A stretch of DNA of 64,000 nt from Paragorgia papillata. Taxonomy: Eukaryota; Cnidaria; Anthozoa; Scleralcyonacea; Coralliidae. Location of the stretch: assembly GCA_035771165.1 (NCBI GenBank), contig JAWNZC010000408.1:2294001-2358000 (forward strand). Direction: 5' to 3'. Shown here piece after piece: positions 10,400 to 21,336 of the stretch. A program made the position numbers and the translations under genes. The notes beneath the pieces are model-generated. The model had not been told where the DNA came from, made no database searches, and saw only the letters and a list, made by a program, of their open reading frames with translations. How positions within the stretch are numbered: the first letter of the stretch is position 1; the number at the start of each line of letters is the position of its first letter.

Positions 10400-10793
10400 G
10401 AGAATTTGGTGTATTGTTTTCGCGCTATTAACTCTCGAAGTTTGTCATGGATAGTTCGTTTTTGGAGTAAATTTGGGCTTTCGGTATATAACAATGCCTT
10501 ATGACGTACGCAAATAAACAACTATTTATAAGAATAGTGAAATAAAAGTAGCGTGTGCTGCGTAGGCAGTGTTGAAACAACAATCGAAATATAGTAAGGT
10601 TAGATATACTGCCGAAACAGAGAACGTAGGAGTCTAACGTTTCGAGCGAAGGCCTACTATATTCATAAGAACAATGGGTTTCAGCATTAATGGTCATATG
10701 GCAATGTTACCGAGAGCCCATTTCCCCCCAAAACGAGCTATTCATGGCAAACTTTGAGAGTTGATAGCGCTAAGAACATACAACAAATTCTCT
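10400..10793. mobile_element. TIR element of about 394 bp
   Basis: GAGAATTTGGTGTATTG at the left pairs with CATACAACAAATTCTC at the right, and TATTAACTCTCGAAGTTTG pairs with the CAAACTTTGAGAGTTGATA region. Inside (about 10590-10655) is a dispersed repeat ATATACTGCCGAAACAGAG plus ACGTTTCGAGCGAAGGCC. The same repeat appears inverted at about 54329-54395 inside another MITE. Confidence 0.65.
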
Positions 10794-11492
10794 TGAAATT
10801 TCGAACGAGTGCTCCTACAATACTCGTGTGTTTAATCCCACGAAGTGCTGCCGCGAAAACTCGGGACTAGTGACACCTAAGAATTTGGAAAATTAAAATG
10901 TTTTACGTTTGCTACGCCCTACAAGAACTTTGGGGGAAAACGTCGTTCCCTCGTACAAAAATATTAGACATACCCACGAAGGTTTTGGGTTTTGTTTAGC
11001 CTGCGAGCAGACGTTATTTCCGCGTGCGTGGAAGTCATGCTGGGCGAGACGAATTTTGAATCAGAATTTTGAGATGAATTTTGTTCTTATTTATTATTAA
11101 TTATAACTAGAAGTTACTATCGCAAGGGAAGTGTTGCCTCAAAAGCCATGGGAAGCCTAATTTTTTATAAAATTTCAAAAATGAACCCTGGGATGATTAT
11201 ATAAATTATAACAGACATAGTGTAATTCTTTTAATTATATTTAAATACAGCAGACTTAAATTACAAATAACTATCACTTAATGTATCTGAATATAATTGG
11301 CAAGGCTGTTGACTGCATACACAGTATACTACATACATTGTGACTATGTGTTGATGTTTGGTAAACAAATTTATGATAAATCACTGTCACTATAAATCAT
11401 GCTTCTTACTGTGACAAAGCAGCTGTCAGTGGAATCCGGAGTGTCTGATATGTTATGGCAAAGCAAGCACCAAACAAATAGGCACTGACTAA

Positions 11493-11602
11493 GGCCCCGT
11501 TTACACTGGAGCAAAAGTATCCGGATTCACATTGTTTTTCATCCTCATGGGAATAAAAAACAATGTGAATCCGGATATTTTTGCTCTGGTGTAAACAGGG
11601 TC
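11493..11602. mobile_element. 110-bp hairpin MITE with TAA duplication
   Basis: Long perfect arms (ATCCGGATTCACATTGTTTT and complement) end in GGCCCCGTTTACAC / GTGTAAACAGGGTC. TAA flanks both sides (11490-11492, 11603-11605). The ends resemble those of the 619-bp TAA element at 54199-54817 (GTTTACAC). Confidence 0.88.
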
Positions 11603-11605
11603 TAA

Positions 11606-13133
11606 ATAAATACCAGAAATGGTATGTAACAGATGTTTACAGTATTTGTTGCTCCATTGTTTATATTGTCTAACTTTTATTGGAGTTCTTGTTGAGAATG
11701 CAATACTTATAATTACTTTTTAAAATAATTTATTGTGGATACACCATGTATAGTTGAAATCTAAATTACATTTCACCATGCAAAACTTCAAATCTTTATA
11801 TTTACTTTAATAAAATATTGGACTAGTTTCCAATATTTTAGTAAAGTTTTAATTCATGTTGACCTTGAACAGTTTAGTTTTATAATTATAATGTAGATGG
11901 CAACAAGTATTTACTGCAATTACCCACAATGTGGTATTTTTCTTAAATACCCCTAGTAAGAGATTTAAATTTAATACTGATGTCATTAGCCAATCACGAA
12001 TGAGGAAAATTGGTTGAAATGTTGTTATAAATATAATTCTAAAACTCATTAATAATTCATGAGGAAAACACAAAGAAAATCCATGTTTAATGAGGGTCTA
12101 TATATGTGATATAGATTCCTCTTGATTCCTCTTACATAAACTTTAGCTTTGATTTTCTCGACTTAGACAACGTTTTTTTTTAGAAAAACAAGACGCCCGA
12201 TAGGCGTAAACTCGGGCTACTTATAGGCCGTTTAACTCTAGCTCACATTATACAACAACCTAAGAAAAACAAACAATCTGATTGGCTAAGAACTATGCGT
12301 TATTAAAGTACACATGCACAGCTGACGTAACGAAGTCGCAAAAAAATTTTGTTTTATAAAAATTTGATCAAATTACACGTTTGAAGATGCAACTTGGTAC
12401 AAAATAAAGTACATTTCAACTGTCTGAGGATTACACATATCACTCAGTGATGAGACACGGGCACGGCCATCAAGTCGTTGTCCGACGACACAGACACATT
12501 AAAATTATCGACATAAATACGGTCATTTAATACTTTCGTCTCCGGCGCACAACGCAATCTACTCCACAGCTTCAGGAATTTTCTGATACAATTTCCATTC
12601 CTCTTCATGGAAATACTGTTCAGCCATACAAATCCAGGAGATATCAGCCATTGTCAACAAGATTTCCAAACACAGAACATATAATTTCGCTGGTTAATAG
12701 TACGCGTGCTTCTCGGCCTTCTCCAACGATAAATGCTTTCCCAGCTGAATTTGCAGCATAAGAAGCGTCCAAATATACATGGGACAGCAAGATCCCGTCC
12801 AGAAGAACTAATCTGTTTGTTCAACGATAAATATTTTGGCTAGAAATGCCCAACGAAGACACGATCACACGAAGTTTGAATAAACTTTCAATTTGTCATG
12901 AACTAATAATCATGATTTGCATAAATTATACGTGACGTAACCGAAGGCTGAAAATTAACCAATCAGGACAGCCTTATTTCTTCTGTCACCCAATCAGATT
13001 GCTTTATTTGTATAGATCACTTATGACGTAATTAAACCTGAATTGAAAATTTGACCTCCTTTTCAATAGCCCTGCCGGTTCGACGATTCAAAAATATCAA
13101 ACATTTATTATTAAAATAATAAAATTTGATGCA
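11606..13133. other. Intron sequence without recognised gene
   Basis: AT-rich sequence with a small hairpin at 11814-11840 (AATATTGGACTAG, TTTCCAATATT). Between 12180 and 13040 there are scattered, loosely inverted motifs (CCAATCAGATTG-type boxes, GACGTAA) that suggest an old transposon. No coding homology was seen on either strand. Confidence 0.5.
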
Positions 13134-13323
13134 TCAAACAAATAGATGACATTTTTCCGTGCGTGTCTACTGTAATAACGCACAGAAGACGTCACAGCGT
13201 GTAAAGAACAACAGTCACGCCACTCGACTGCGTCTCGTGTCGTACTTTTTTGTTCTTTACACGCTGTGACGTCATCTGTGCGTTATTACAGTACACACGC
13301 ACGAAAAAATGTCATCTATTTGT
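13134..13323. repeat. Long palindrome, about 190 bp
   Basis: The left arm (AAACAAATAGATGACATTTTT ... GTGTAAAGAACAA) is the reverse complement of the right arm over about 80 bp. The loop of about 30 bp is GC-richer (CACTCGACTGCGTCTCG). The arms include GACGTCACAGCGTGTAAAG. It is likely a terminal hairpin or a MITE. Confidence 0.85.
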
Positions 13324-13489
13324 TAAATAGACAACGGACAGCATTACTCAAGTTACAAAAATATATTGTCAATATATAAAAATATATACAACATAACAAA
13401 GAAGATTAATACGAACTATGAACAATAAAAACACAGAAACTGAGGCGAAACCTAGCCTTGGCCTTACCATAGGTAGCCTGAAACATTTT

Positions 13490-13800
13490 TGGTGTACCAA
13501 AACTATGAAGTGGTGGCCATACTGAGTGGTGTACCAAAACAATGAAATGGTGGCCATACTGGTGTAGCAAAACATTTAAATGGTGGCCATACTGGTGTAC
13601 CAATACAATGAGATGGTGGCCATATTGGTGTACCAATACAATGAGATGGTGGCCATATTGGTGTACCAAAACAATGAAATGGCAGCCATACTGGTGTACC
13701 AAAACAATGAAATGGTGGCCATATTGGTGTACCAAAACAATGAAATGGCAGCCATACTGGTGTACCAAAACAATGAAATGGTGACCATATTGGCATATTG
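13490..13800. repeat. 33-bp minisatellite (about 9 units)
   Basis: The unit contains TGGTGTACCAAAACAATGAAA and TGGTGGCCATACT, repeated about nine times with point differences. The unit length is a multiple of three, so every frame gives a repetitive peptide, which is not evidence of coding. An inverted fragment of the same unit is at 18592-18640. Confidence 0.93.
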
Positions 13801-13996
13801 GTGTACCCAAACAATAATACACACTTGATGAAAGTAATGTATAAACTGTTGAATAACATCGACTTTTATTTGCAAGACATCAGTACAATAATAAACAATA
13901 CAAGCAAAAATACAGCAAACCACAAATATTAATACAGTTACCTCAGTACATATACATATACAGCATTCACAGACACAAGTCAGTTCAAGGAGCACG

Positions 13997-14500
13997 TTAG
14001 AATGTGATAGTTCTTGTAAACTTACCCAAAGTTGTTGACGTTTTGTGCGAGTCGCCGAGTTCGATAAAACCGCTGACGATATGAGCCCCCGACGAGCGAG
14101 CCGCATACTCTCTTTGGGTTGTCCACGTTGTCAGCACATGCAGACATGTCGAAAACATGCTACAAATAGTCTAGATTCGAATAAAACGGGTGGGGTAGAG
14201 TGCTTGGCGTAATGTCTTTAAAAGCAGCTCTCACCACGCCTTTTTTGCTCTAAATTTTTCGGAATTTGTCTTAGATATATCTGCCTGTCTGATAAACCGA
14301 AAAGCCAAATATCCAACTTTAATAGATTAAAAAATTTCATTTTTTCAATCTTTTTCGTCATGTAAATGAGGTAATTTTCGGCTCGCTCGTCGGGGGCTCA
14401 TATTATCAGCGGTTTTGTCGAACTCGGCGACTCGCACAAAACGTCAACACAACTTAGGTAAGTAAAGTTTAGTTTATTTATAAGAACTATCACATTCTAA
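13997..14500. mobile_element. TIR element (504 bp) with GCACG duplication
   Basis: The ends are TTAGAATGTGATAGTTCTTG and its complement. A second paired block is TTGTGCGAGTCGCCGAGTTC near 14045 against its complement near 14430. GCACG flanks both ends (13992-13996 and 14501-14505). It is non-coding and lies in the intron between exons d and e. Confidence 0.85.
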
Positions 14501-14505
14501 GCACG

Positions 14506-15089
14506 TTAGAATTCAGTTTGGCTAAATGTCAACCTCGATGAAGATGTAAAACACAGCATGTTTACCTTTCACTTGCAAATTGGCTTTATCAACTTTCTTT
14601 GTTCTTTGAAATATACAGCACTTGAGCAACAATTTTCAGTACAATTTAATTAATAACACATGTATTAAAATTGATCGAGAACACATTGATCGAGATTTTT
14701 CGTATAAAGTTTGACTGAGTACTACACATTTTCAGCGTACGGTTATCGAGATCGCGGACCAACCCAGGTCTACTATAGTCTATTGTAAGCATAGCCTGCG
14801 GGCAGGCCCTCCTGTTGCTGTGAAATTGTAAGCATTGTGAGCGTGTTTATCGTCAGGAGAAGAAAAAACTCGTCGCTCCTGCATGAAAATCAGTCATGAT
14901 GAAATCAGCAGCATGGGAAATGTGACGTCAGAAGTGCCGTTTGTCGACACAAAAAAAAATAACAGCCGAAACCTAGACTCGACTACCACAGTAATTACTA
15001 CGCCAATGAACTTACCAAATAGATCGTTTTAGAAGTAATTTACAGAATTTGTGCCCGTTCTGTCAGAACGGCCACTCATTCTGTAAATA
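14506..15089. other. Intron sequence, nothing recognised
   Basis: No coding similarity or strong inverted repeat was seen. AGCCTGCGGGCAGGCC near 14795 resembles the CCTGCGAGCAGA motif common to several repeats in this window (11000, 19520, 31270). Confidence 0.5.
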
Positions 15090-15268
15090 TTACTTATAGT
15101 AGTTATAATAATTTTAATATTTTTAATATTTATAATAATAATAATTTTAAACAAAATTAATTATTAGTTTCAGTATTATTAATGATTATCTAAAAATTAA
15201 AATTATTATAATTATTAATTTATTATATTATTATAATTAATTAATTGTAATTAATTATTATAATTATA
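15090..15268. repeat. AT-only tract at the acceptor of exon e
   Basis: About 180 bp almost free of G and C, built of ATTATAATTATT-like units with local self-complementarity. It runs directly into the ag of the last Patched-like exon, so the acceptor (attataattatag) lacks a normal pyrimidine tract. Confidence 0.8.
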
Positions 15269-15269
15269 G

Positions 15270-15581
15270 ATTTTGTTCGGCGTTGTGCTATTTGGAGTCT
15301 TTCACGGCATGGTTTTCCTGCCGATCATGTTGTCAATAATCGGCCCCTCCCCGTACCAATCTGCACAGACAATGGAGAGCACTTCGAAAGAAGCAGACGG
15401 GGGTGGGCAGGAGGTGGAAGACAAGGTCATAGAACCAGTTCAATCCTACACCAATGAAGGTATTGAAAATGGAAATGAAGTTCCTCCGAACAAGAACGCA
15501 TTTGTTATCAACGATCTTCAGGGGACGAATGGTGGAAGTGTTTCTAATGGGAAACCTTCTATTGTAGAAATGAGTTTATAA
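15270..15581 (+). CDS. Patched/NPC1-like membrane protein, last exon e
   Basis: The exon follows an ag acceptor at 15268-15269, in phase with exon d, and ends at TAA (15579-15581). It opens with ILFGVVLFGVFHGMVFLPIM, the final membrane helix with the F-G-x-x-H-G-x-x-F-L-P pattern of PTCHD3/NPC1-like proteins. A polar cytoplasmic tail of about 75 residues follows, rich in Ser, Gly, Asn and Glu. The five exons together give about 286 residues, the C-terminal part of a protein that is usually 800-1000 residues. No lesion is seen. The 3' flank turns into TTAA-bounded MITEs 33 bp after the stop, so the 3' UTR probably runs through transposon sequence. Confidence 0.93.
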   Translation: MLFGVVLFGVFHGMVFLPIMLSIIGPSPYQSAQTMESTSKEADGGGQEVEDKVIEPVQSYTNEGIENGNEVPPNKNAFVINDLQGTNGGSVSNGKPSIVEMSL

Positions 15582-15613
15582 GGTGGTTCCAAATTTGCTG
15601 CAATCAATTTTAA

Positions 15614-16092
15614 GAGTCTATAAACCCAAATACTAATTCGATGTAAAGTGAATAGTTGAATGTTGAAACTGTATTTGATATGAGCTTTTATTTATTGCCG
15701 TATCAAGGCTCTCTCCTCCAAGTCCATACGGAGAATAGAGGTAATTGAGGTGTGTATTTTCAAAATGTCAATGAATGTGAAGTTAAGTAGGCATAATTTG
15801 CATACACAATTTTCTGCTACTTTAACATAACATATTCTATATTTTATATTTACCCAAATCGTCAAGCGATTTTATACTATACGAAAAGGAATACAGAAAC
15901 ACAAATGCCTACATTGCTGTCATCTGTATTGGAAATACAAACCTCGATATAACAACTCGAATCAAAAATTATTTTGACATTCAACTTTTCACTTTACAAG
16001 GAACCCATACAAGTATGGTCTACGTGTAGACCCCTCACTGAAACCCGTTTCTCTAATACCAGTAATGTCGTATTTGGGGGTTTATAGGCTTT
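15614..16092. mobile_element. TTAA-flanked MITE, first of a tandem pair
   Basis: The left end GAGTCTATAAACCC follows TTAA (15610-15613). The right end GGGTTTATAGGCTT precedes the TTAA at 16093-16096 shared with the next element. The sub-ends TAGTTGAATG and TTCAACTTTTCAC pair loosely. It forms the immediate 3' flank of the Patched-like gene. Confidence 0.7.
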
Positions 16093-16096
16093 TTAA

Positions 16097-16357
16097 AGTG
16101 CTTATAAACCCAAGTATGATATTACTGCATATGGATTATTTTTAATGTGTATAGTTGAATGCCAAAAATTTATTTTTTTATTTGTTGTTATATTGAGGTT
16201 TGTGTTTCCAAAATGGTATCGAGGATGACGTCTCTGTAGGCATACAAACCTCAATATAACAACAAATAGAAGTTCAAGTCCGAAATATTTTGGCATTCAA
16301 CTATTCACGTTACATAGAATCCATATCAGTAATACCTTGTTTGAGTTTATAGGCACT
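16097..16357. mobile_element. TTAA-flanked MITE, second of a tandem pair (261 bp)
   Basis: The ends are AGTGCTTATAAACCC and GAGTTTATAGGCACT. TTAA is at 16093-16096 and 16358-16361. The arms pair across most of the length (e.g. ATATTGAGGTTTGTGTTTCC against CATACAAACCTCAATAT). Confidence 0.85.
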
Positions 16358-16361
16358 TTAA

Positions 16362-17194
16362 GGTAAACGTGGAAAGAGTCCAAAAATTGTGGGGGGAAGG
16401 AGTAAATAATGTCATCAATTATGCATAAACTTTAAGTCTGTATTGAACCGTAATTTCTCCATTAATAATATAGAGGGGGGCAAAATTACTCGAATATGAT
16501 TGGCTAATGAAGAGGGCATTTTTTTGTAATTCAGGGCAAAATTACTTGCACTTGATTGGTTCCTTGATCAGCAGTACTTGCATGTGATTGGTCGCTTGGT
16601 TACTTAGCAACAGTGAACCTCAGAGGACTGACCTTTTTTCAACAAATCTGTAAGGTTTTTCGGTCTGAAAAATGAAAATGCTTTTTTGTTTACTTTGAAC
16701 TAATTTAAACTATTGAAGGAGTATAAACTATTAGTGAAGGTGAATACACTAGAAAATTTACGAACTTTTGCCTGTGTTTACAAAAAGAAAGCAACAAGCT
16801 GTCAGGCACAGTTATAGAGCGAGGAAATTCGGAATGTTGCCGAGCACCGACCGTGGCTCTTGAATAATTTCCCCCACTATATTATTAACACATAATCGCA
16901 TGAGTTCTCGTAAAATTAAGGTTTAATTTCACTCGTGTTTTAAAAATCTTACAAATTACCCGCTTCGCGACTCGGGCAATTTTGTAAAATTTTGAAAACA
17001 CTCGTGAAATTAAACCTTAATTTTCCTCGGCCCCATGCAATTACCTATACTAAGCCCCCGGGGGGCTTATTTTTTCCAAGCTCCTTTGAGGGGGGAGGGC
17101 TTAATAGAGAGGGGGCTTATTAGAGAGGGGAGCTTATTTCAAATAAGTACAAAAATCTGATTCTCCATTTATCAACTGATTTGGGGAGGGGGGC
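16362..17194. other. Non-coding; hairpin at 16915-17026
   Basis: No gene was recognised. The hairpin has TTAAGGTTTAATTTCACTCG paired with CGAGTGTTTTCAAAATTTTA-side complement ending CCTTAA. G-rich GGGGGCTTA repeats occur at 17050-17195. Confidence 0.6.
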
Positions 17195-17198
17195 TTAA

Positions 17199-17518
17199 GG
17201 TGGCTCGACAGTCTAAATCATGAGAAATTACGTATTTCTGTCATGAAAAGTTTTGCACAGGTCTCATGAGCTTCATTTTAGTTCATTGCATAGCTCTAGT
17301 GGTGGTCTTGATTGTTGAAAAGATTTATACTTGTAGCGCTTGCGTAGCTAGAGAAATTGTGTTTGGTAACTGACAGATTTTATGCAAATTGCTTCACTTA
17401 GGTAAACGTTGAGGGTATAAATCTTTTCGCTAAATAAGACCACCGCTAGAGCTATGCAATGAACTAAAATAAATGGGGGGAAACGACAAGTTCTTGTGAC
17501 TTAGACTGTCGAGCCACT
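17199..17518. mobile_element. TTAA-flanked MITE (320 bp)
   Basis: The ends are GGTGGCTCGACAGTCTAA and TTAGACTGTCGAGCCACT. TTAA is at 17195-17198 and 17519-17522. Internal pairing includes ATTGCATAGCTCTAG and its complement. It abuts the CATAGTC MITE that starts at 17528. Confidence 0.85.
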
Positions 17519-17527
17519 TTAATAGAG

Positions 17528-18339
17528 CATAGTCAATCGAAATGTGGTCTGGAAACTCTGCTAAAGTGCATTTTTGTGCACGGTGCACGGTCACTGAACA
17601 CATTGTATGTGATAGTTAAAATATGATCGGCCGCTCATATTTTAACTGTCACTTATCAAATTCTAAGTGTAAATAATGAACACTTTGTTTAAGAGTCGTA
17701 GGAAAGGTGAGATAAGATAATTTACAGTCAAAAAAAGCTCAATTTGAGGCACTAGTGGCTGTTAACTCTGATAAAACCTTGATGTTTTATTAATCAATGT
17801 TTTATCCGTAGTTAATTTATTATCGAGTCGGTTTTCTTTGTTCTTCCGAGGTCTTTATATCGCATAAAGACCTTGAATACTAACTAGATACGAAACGAAG
17901 AAAAAAACAAGGAAAATCTTTGTCCAAGGTGGAAAAAAAAGACAAAACTTTGTTGGAAAACCTCCTCGATAATAAATTAAGTCAGATAAATCCCTCGAAC
18001 GTCGGGATGTATGCGATATAAAGCCCTCGGACGCTGCGCGTCCTCGGGTCTTTATATAGCATACATCCCTCGTTCTCGGGATTTATATATTACTTAAAGA
18101 TGCTGATTAAACATTCATTTCTTTTGAATTTTCTTCATGAATTATTAATGAATTTGATAATTTAGTATTTTGTCCAATAGCAATGTTTCAGTTCAATCAC
18201 TCAACCGTGTTATTTAAATATTAATAAACCTAAAACAAAGGATGTGCACGGTGTAAGGTACGGTTCAACATAAAATCACAGCTCATTATAGGCGCTTTGA
18301 AGTTTGCCGAGTTTCCAGACCATATCTCGATTGACTATG
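17528..18339. mobile_element. MITE, CATAGTC family (copy 2), interrupted
   Basis: The ends CATAGTCAATCG and CGATTGACTATG are flanked by a perfect 7-bp duplication AATAGAG (17521-17527, 18340-18346). The left about 85 bp and right about 170 bp match copy 1, but 17611-18170 is foreign. The insert includes repeated CCTCGGACG / GGTCTTTATAT-type hairpins. It is non-coding. Confidence 0.83.
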
Positions 18340-18591
18340 AATAGAGAGGGGTGCATGTAATAGCACACGATCTATGTGTTTCACCTAGGTTAGCATTCTG
18401 CATTTGTTGTATAATTTTTGTAAAAGTGCTTGTTATATACAAGTTGATAACGGTGCTGTTTAAATTTTGAACTCTATCTTAAATTACATGCAGAATTATC
18501 GTTTTCAATCACTATCGGTGGCTTTTTTGGGGTTGGTGAAACAACCCAATTTGAATAAGAATAGAGTTAAATTTCCACAGGATAAAGATGG

Positions 18592-18640
18592 ACACCAATA
18601 TGCCGCCATTTCGTTATTTTGGTACACCAATATAGCCGCC
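18592..18640. repeat. Inverted fragment of the 13.5-kb minisatellite unit
   Basis: CACCAATATGCCGCCATTTC, then GTTATTTTGGTACACCAATA, is the reverse complement of the 13490-13800 unit with a few changes. It is about 1.5 units long. A 105-codon frame runs across it but resembles no family. Confidence 0.75.
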
Positions 18641-18898
18641 GTGACGTCAGATGAAAACAATCTATACATAAAGAACATCAAGCAAATAAAGCCGACACCA
18701 CTGCCAAACGTTCTGCGCCTGCCCGAACTCCCGACCAAACGGAGCAGGAAACCAACGATTATTTTTTATTATTGTGTAATTTGACGAGATGCCACACGTT
18801 TCTTGGAAATTTTAAGAAAACCCGTAATTTTTGTGGTGCGACATATCCACTTTTCTGGAAACTGGTTTACATAAGGGCAAATGTAATTTGTCGGTAAA

Positions 18899-19590
18899 TT
18901 GGTAACCTGAATGTCAGGCCTTTATTTGTTCCCGCCTTCCGCTAAACCCGGCAGCGCATCACGTTTCTTTTAATGACGTTTGTCCTCAAGCTGATAAGCA
19001 TGCGCATTGGGCAGTCAAAATGACAATTGAAATTTGAAAAAGCTAGCATTCTCGCAAGCCGAAACTCGTTTTGGGTTTTGCAGAGAAAAATTGAGTAAAA
19101 AACTCAACTCTGAATATCAAAAACAGTGAAAAGTATTTTTCATTACCGAGTTATCAGCCTACTCAGCGTCTAGATTATGTTTTCAAACATTCTTGAAAGC
19201 TGTTCACGATGCAGTGTGTATCTTAAGCCCGAAAAAGAAAAGTAGACTTCAAGGGGAATATTTTGGATTTTTTGTTGAGGACTCCTGGATATTTTACTTC
19301 ATATCGATAGTCGTTTCTTAATTTGTCAAGTGACTTGATGAGGCAAAAATATAAAAGGTATTTGTATACTGATTCCCCCCGCTAAGTCGCTTTCAAGACG
19401 GTACGCGTGAACTGATCACCGAAATTTTCTGCGCGTTTAATATATAAATCATTTGTTGAACTTTTTGTTGAAGCTTTTCACAGTTTGAGTCCTAAATAGA
19501 CATGCCTACTTTACTTAATTTACCCTGCGAGCAGAGCCTTCTTTTCCTTATTTCTTCGCTGAGAGAGAGGAAGAAAAGTAGGCTCTGCTG
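18899..19590. mobile_element. Partial copy of the TAACCTGAATG element
   Basis: GTAACCTGAATGTCAGGCC and the following CTTTATTTGTTCCCGCC match the terminus of the 29807-31171 element. The other end is not found. A hairpin at about 19525-19590 (GCGAGCAGAGCCTTCTTTTCC, AAAAGTAGGCTCTGC) marks a separate small repeat also present at 31268-31293. No helicase coding was recognised in this copy. Confidence 0.55.
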
Positions 19591-20032
19591 TATTCGTGAC
19601 TGTTTTCCATTGCGCATGCATGTCGGTTGCTTGGTTACAATCTCGAACCCAGTCCCAATTAGAGTTCAATGCATTGCCCACACTCCCACTTTGGTACGTA
19701 TATATTATTGTCTCGACTGTAAATTGTCCAGTCAGAACGCTTCATTTGTACCACGTGACCAGTCAATTATCGAACCGCCCCACAGCGGGGTACTTGAGTT
19801 CGTGCAAACACGAAGAACGTTTCGCCTGAACATTCAGATGTTGACAAGAAGATTGTCAGGTGACAAGAAAATAAGAATTCAGGAAATACAAAGAAAGCAA
19901 CAAAGAATGCATCCAGAAGCCTCGAGAATCAACAGAATCGAAACAGACAAATGAAAAGCTGACAAAAGTTAAGCTACCTGTACTTTACTAAAATTATTTA
20001 AGCTTTTTTTAGAAAGATTAATATGTTTCAAT

Positions 20033-20142
20033 TATAGACCTTTTTCGCCCGGGGTATTCCACAAAAAATTACCCCTTGGGATATTTCATCCTGAGGGGTA
20101 TTTTTGTGTGGAATACCCCTTGCTCCAACTTCCAGGTCTATA
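20033..20142. mobile_element. 110-bp hairpin with TATAGACC ends
   Basis: TATAGACCTTTTTCGCCC pairs with the right end CCAGGTCTATA, and GGTATTCCACA pairs with TGTGGAATACC. TA at each end may be the target duplication. A similar hairpin lies at 20552-20688 (GTTATTTACCG, CGGTAAATAAC). Confidence 0.78.
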
Positions 20143-20551
20143 AATTATTGTATATTAAAAAAGTTTTTTAGAAAATTTATAGGCTCTATAAATTTTCTAA
20201 AGTACATGTATATATAGCTCCGTCATTAATAACTCAAACTTGTCATATGATCCAAAAAAATGGTTGCTATAACAATCCACATAAACAAACACGTTCCTTT
20301 CAATTTGACTATTTACACTTAGAAATTTTCTCCTAGGAATCATCAAAGTGTGTTTCTAGGGCTCACAAATATCAAAATTTTCTGGGCCAGTGTGTATCCA
20401 ACCTGCACCCCACCTCCCCCCAAATAAAGTCTCAACATATTGTACATTACCAGTATGTCAATTTTTAATGTGGATCCATAAATTGCAGATCAGTGCACTG
20501 ACTGGTTGAGTGTGACCTTAAATATAGAATAACCTGAATAAATATATATAT

Positions 20552-20688
20552 GTTATTTACCGGCTTGGAGGTCCGTACTAGAAAAATATTTTCCCTCGGT
20601 CTGCAAAAACGTCCCTCGGCCTGCGGCCTGTTTTTGCGACCTCGGGAAAATATTTTTCTGGTACGGACCGACAAAAACGGTAAATAAC
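20552..20688. repeat. Hairpin repeat, 137 bp
   Basis: The left arm GTTATTTACCGGCTTGGAGG... pairs with a right arm ending CGGTAAATAAC. The inner CGAGGGAAAATATTTTT blocks also pair. It is non-coding. Confidence 0.75.
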
Positions 20689-21016
20689 GTATTTATTTTT
20701 TCCCTGATGGTGTGCGTTCATGCCTCCACCCCTCCCTCCCAACCAACAAAAAGCTTAACATTGACGTCAGAACAAAAAGCCACTCAGCTAGCTGCGACCA
20801 CTGATCTTGCTGCGACCAAATAAGGAAGTTCGCTGGGGGTAAAAAAATATTTATTTCAAAACAGGCAAAGCGAACAAAGTTCGTTAACATCGGTTGTTTG
20901 TGTGTAACCTAATTTTTTGCATTACGTTGACGAAAAGTTTACATCAAAATACTTGGATCTTACAAAGGAAGGTAAATGAGATGCAACTTATAAGTCGGAG
21001 TCTGGATCATCGCGCC

Positions 21017-21318
21017 TACATACGTAAAAACGCGCAAGCTGTTACATACCTGCCAGCAGTTGTTACATGCAAGGCTTAACATGTCTGTAGCAGTTGTTGA
21101 CAACTTGTAACAAGGCTGATAACTCCAACAGACTGATGACAAGTTGTTCCAACAACCTGTTACCGCTCTGCCCTTAACAAGTTGTTAACAGGTTGATGCT
21201 AACAAGGTTGTAGCAGCTTCTTGAATGAACAGCATTGTTACAACCTGTTAACAGCCTTGCTACCAGCCTGTTGCGAACACATATCCTGTTGACAGGCTGT
21301 GAGATTTTTACGTGTGTA
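21017..21318. mobile_element. Foldback minisatellite element, GTTGTAAC type
   Basis: The ends are TACATACGTAAAAACGC and GATTTTTACGTGTGTA. The interior repeats CAACTTGT / CCTGTTAAC / GTTGCTACAA motifs in both orientations. The same terminal GTAAAAACGCAC motif appears near 52905, where CCTGTTGACAACTTGCAAC repeats flank it. It lies directly before the retrotransposon remnant. Confidence 0.68.
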
Positions 21319-21336
21319 GTTACACATCCACCTTGC

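Noticed and set aside
13406..14106. Repeated peptides such as WWPYWCTNTM and HFIVLVHQYG
   Set aside because: The 33-bp minisatellite is a multiple of three, so several frames on both strands stay open. There is no start context, no domain and no conservation bias.
18467..18784. 105-codon + strand frame as a gene
   Set aside because: It spans the inverted minisatellite fragment, and a - strand frame overlaps it. No domain recognised.
19502..19954. 150-codon + strand frame
   Set aside because: Its first part runs through a hairpin repeat (CCTGCGAGCAGAGCC) also found elsewhere. The rest has no recognisable domain.
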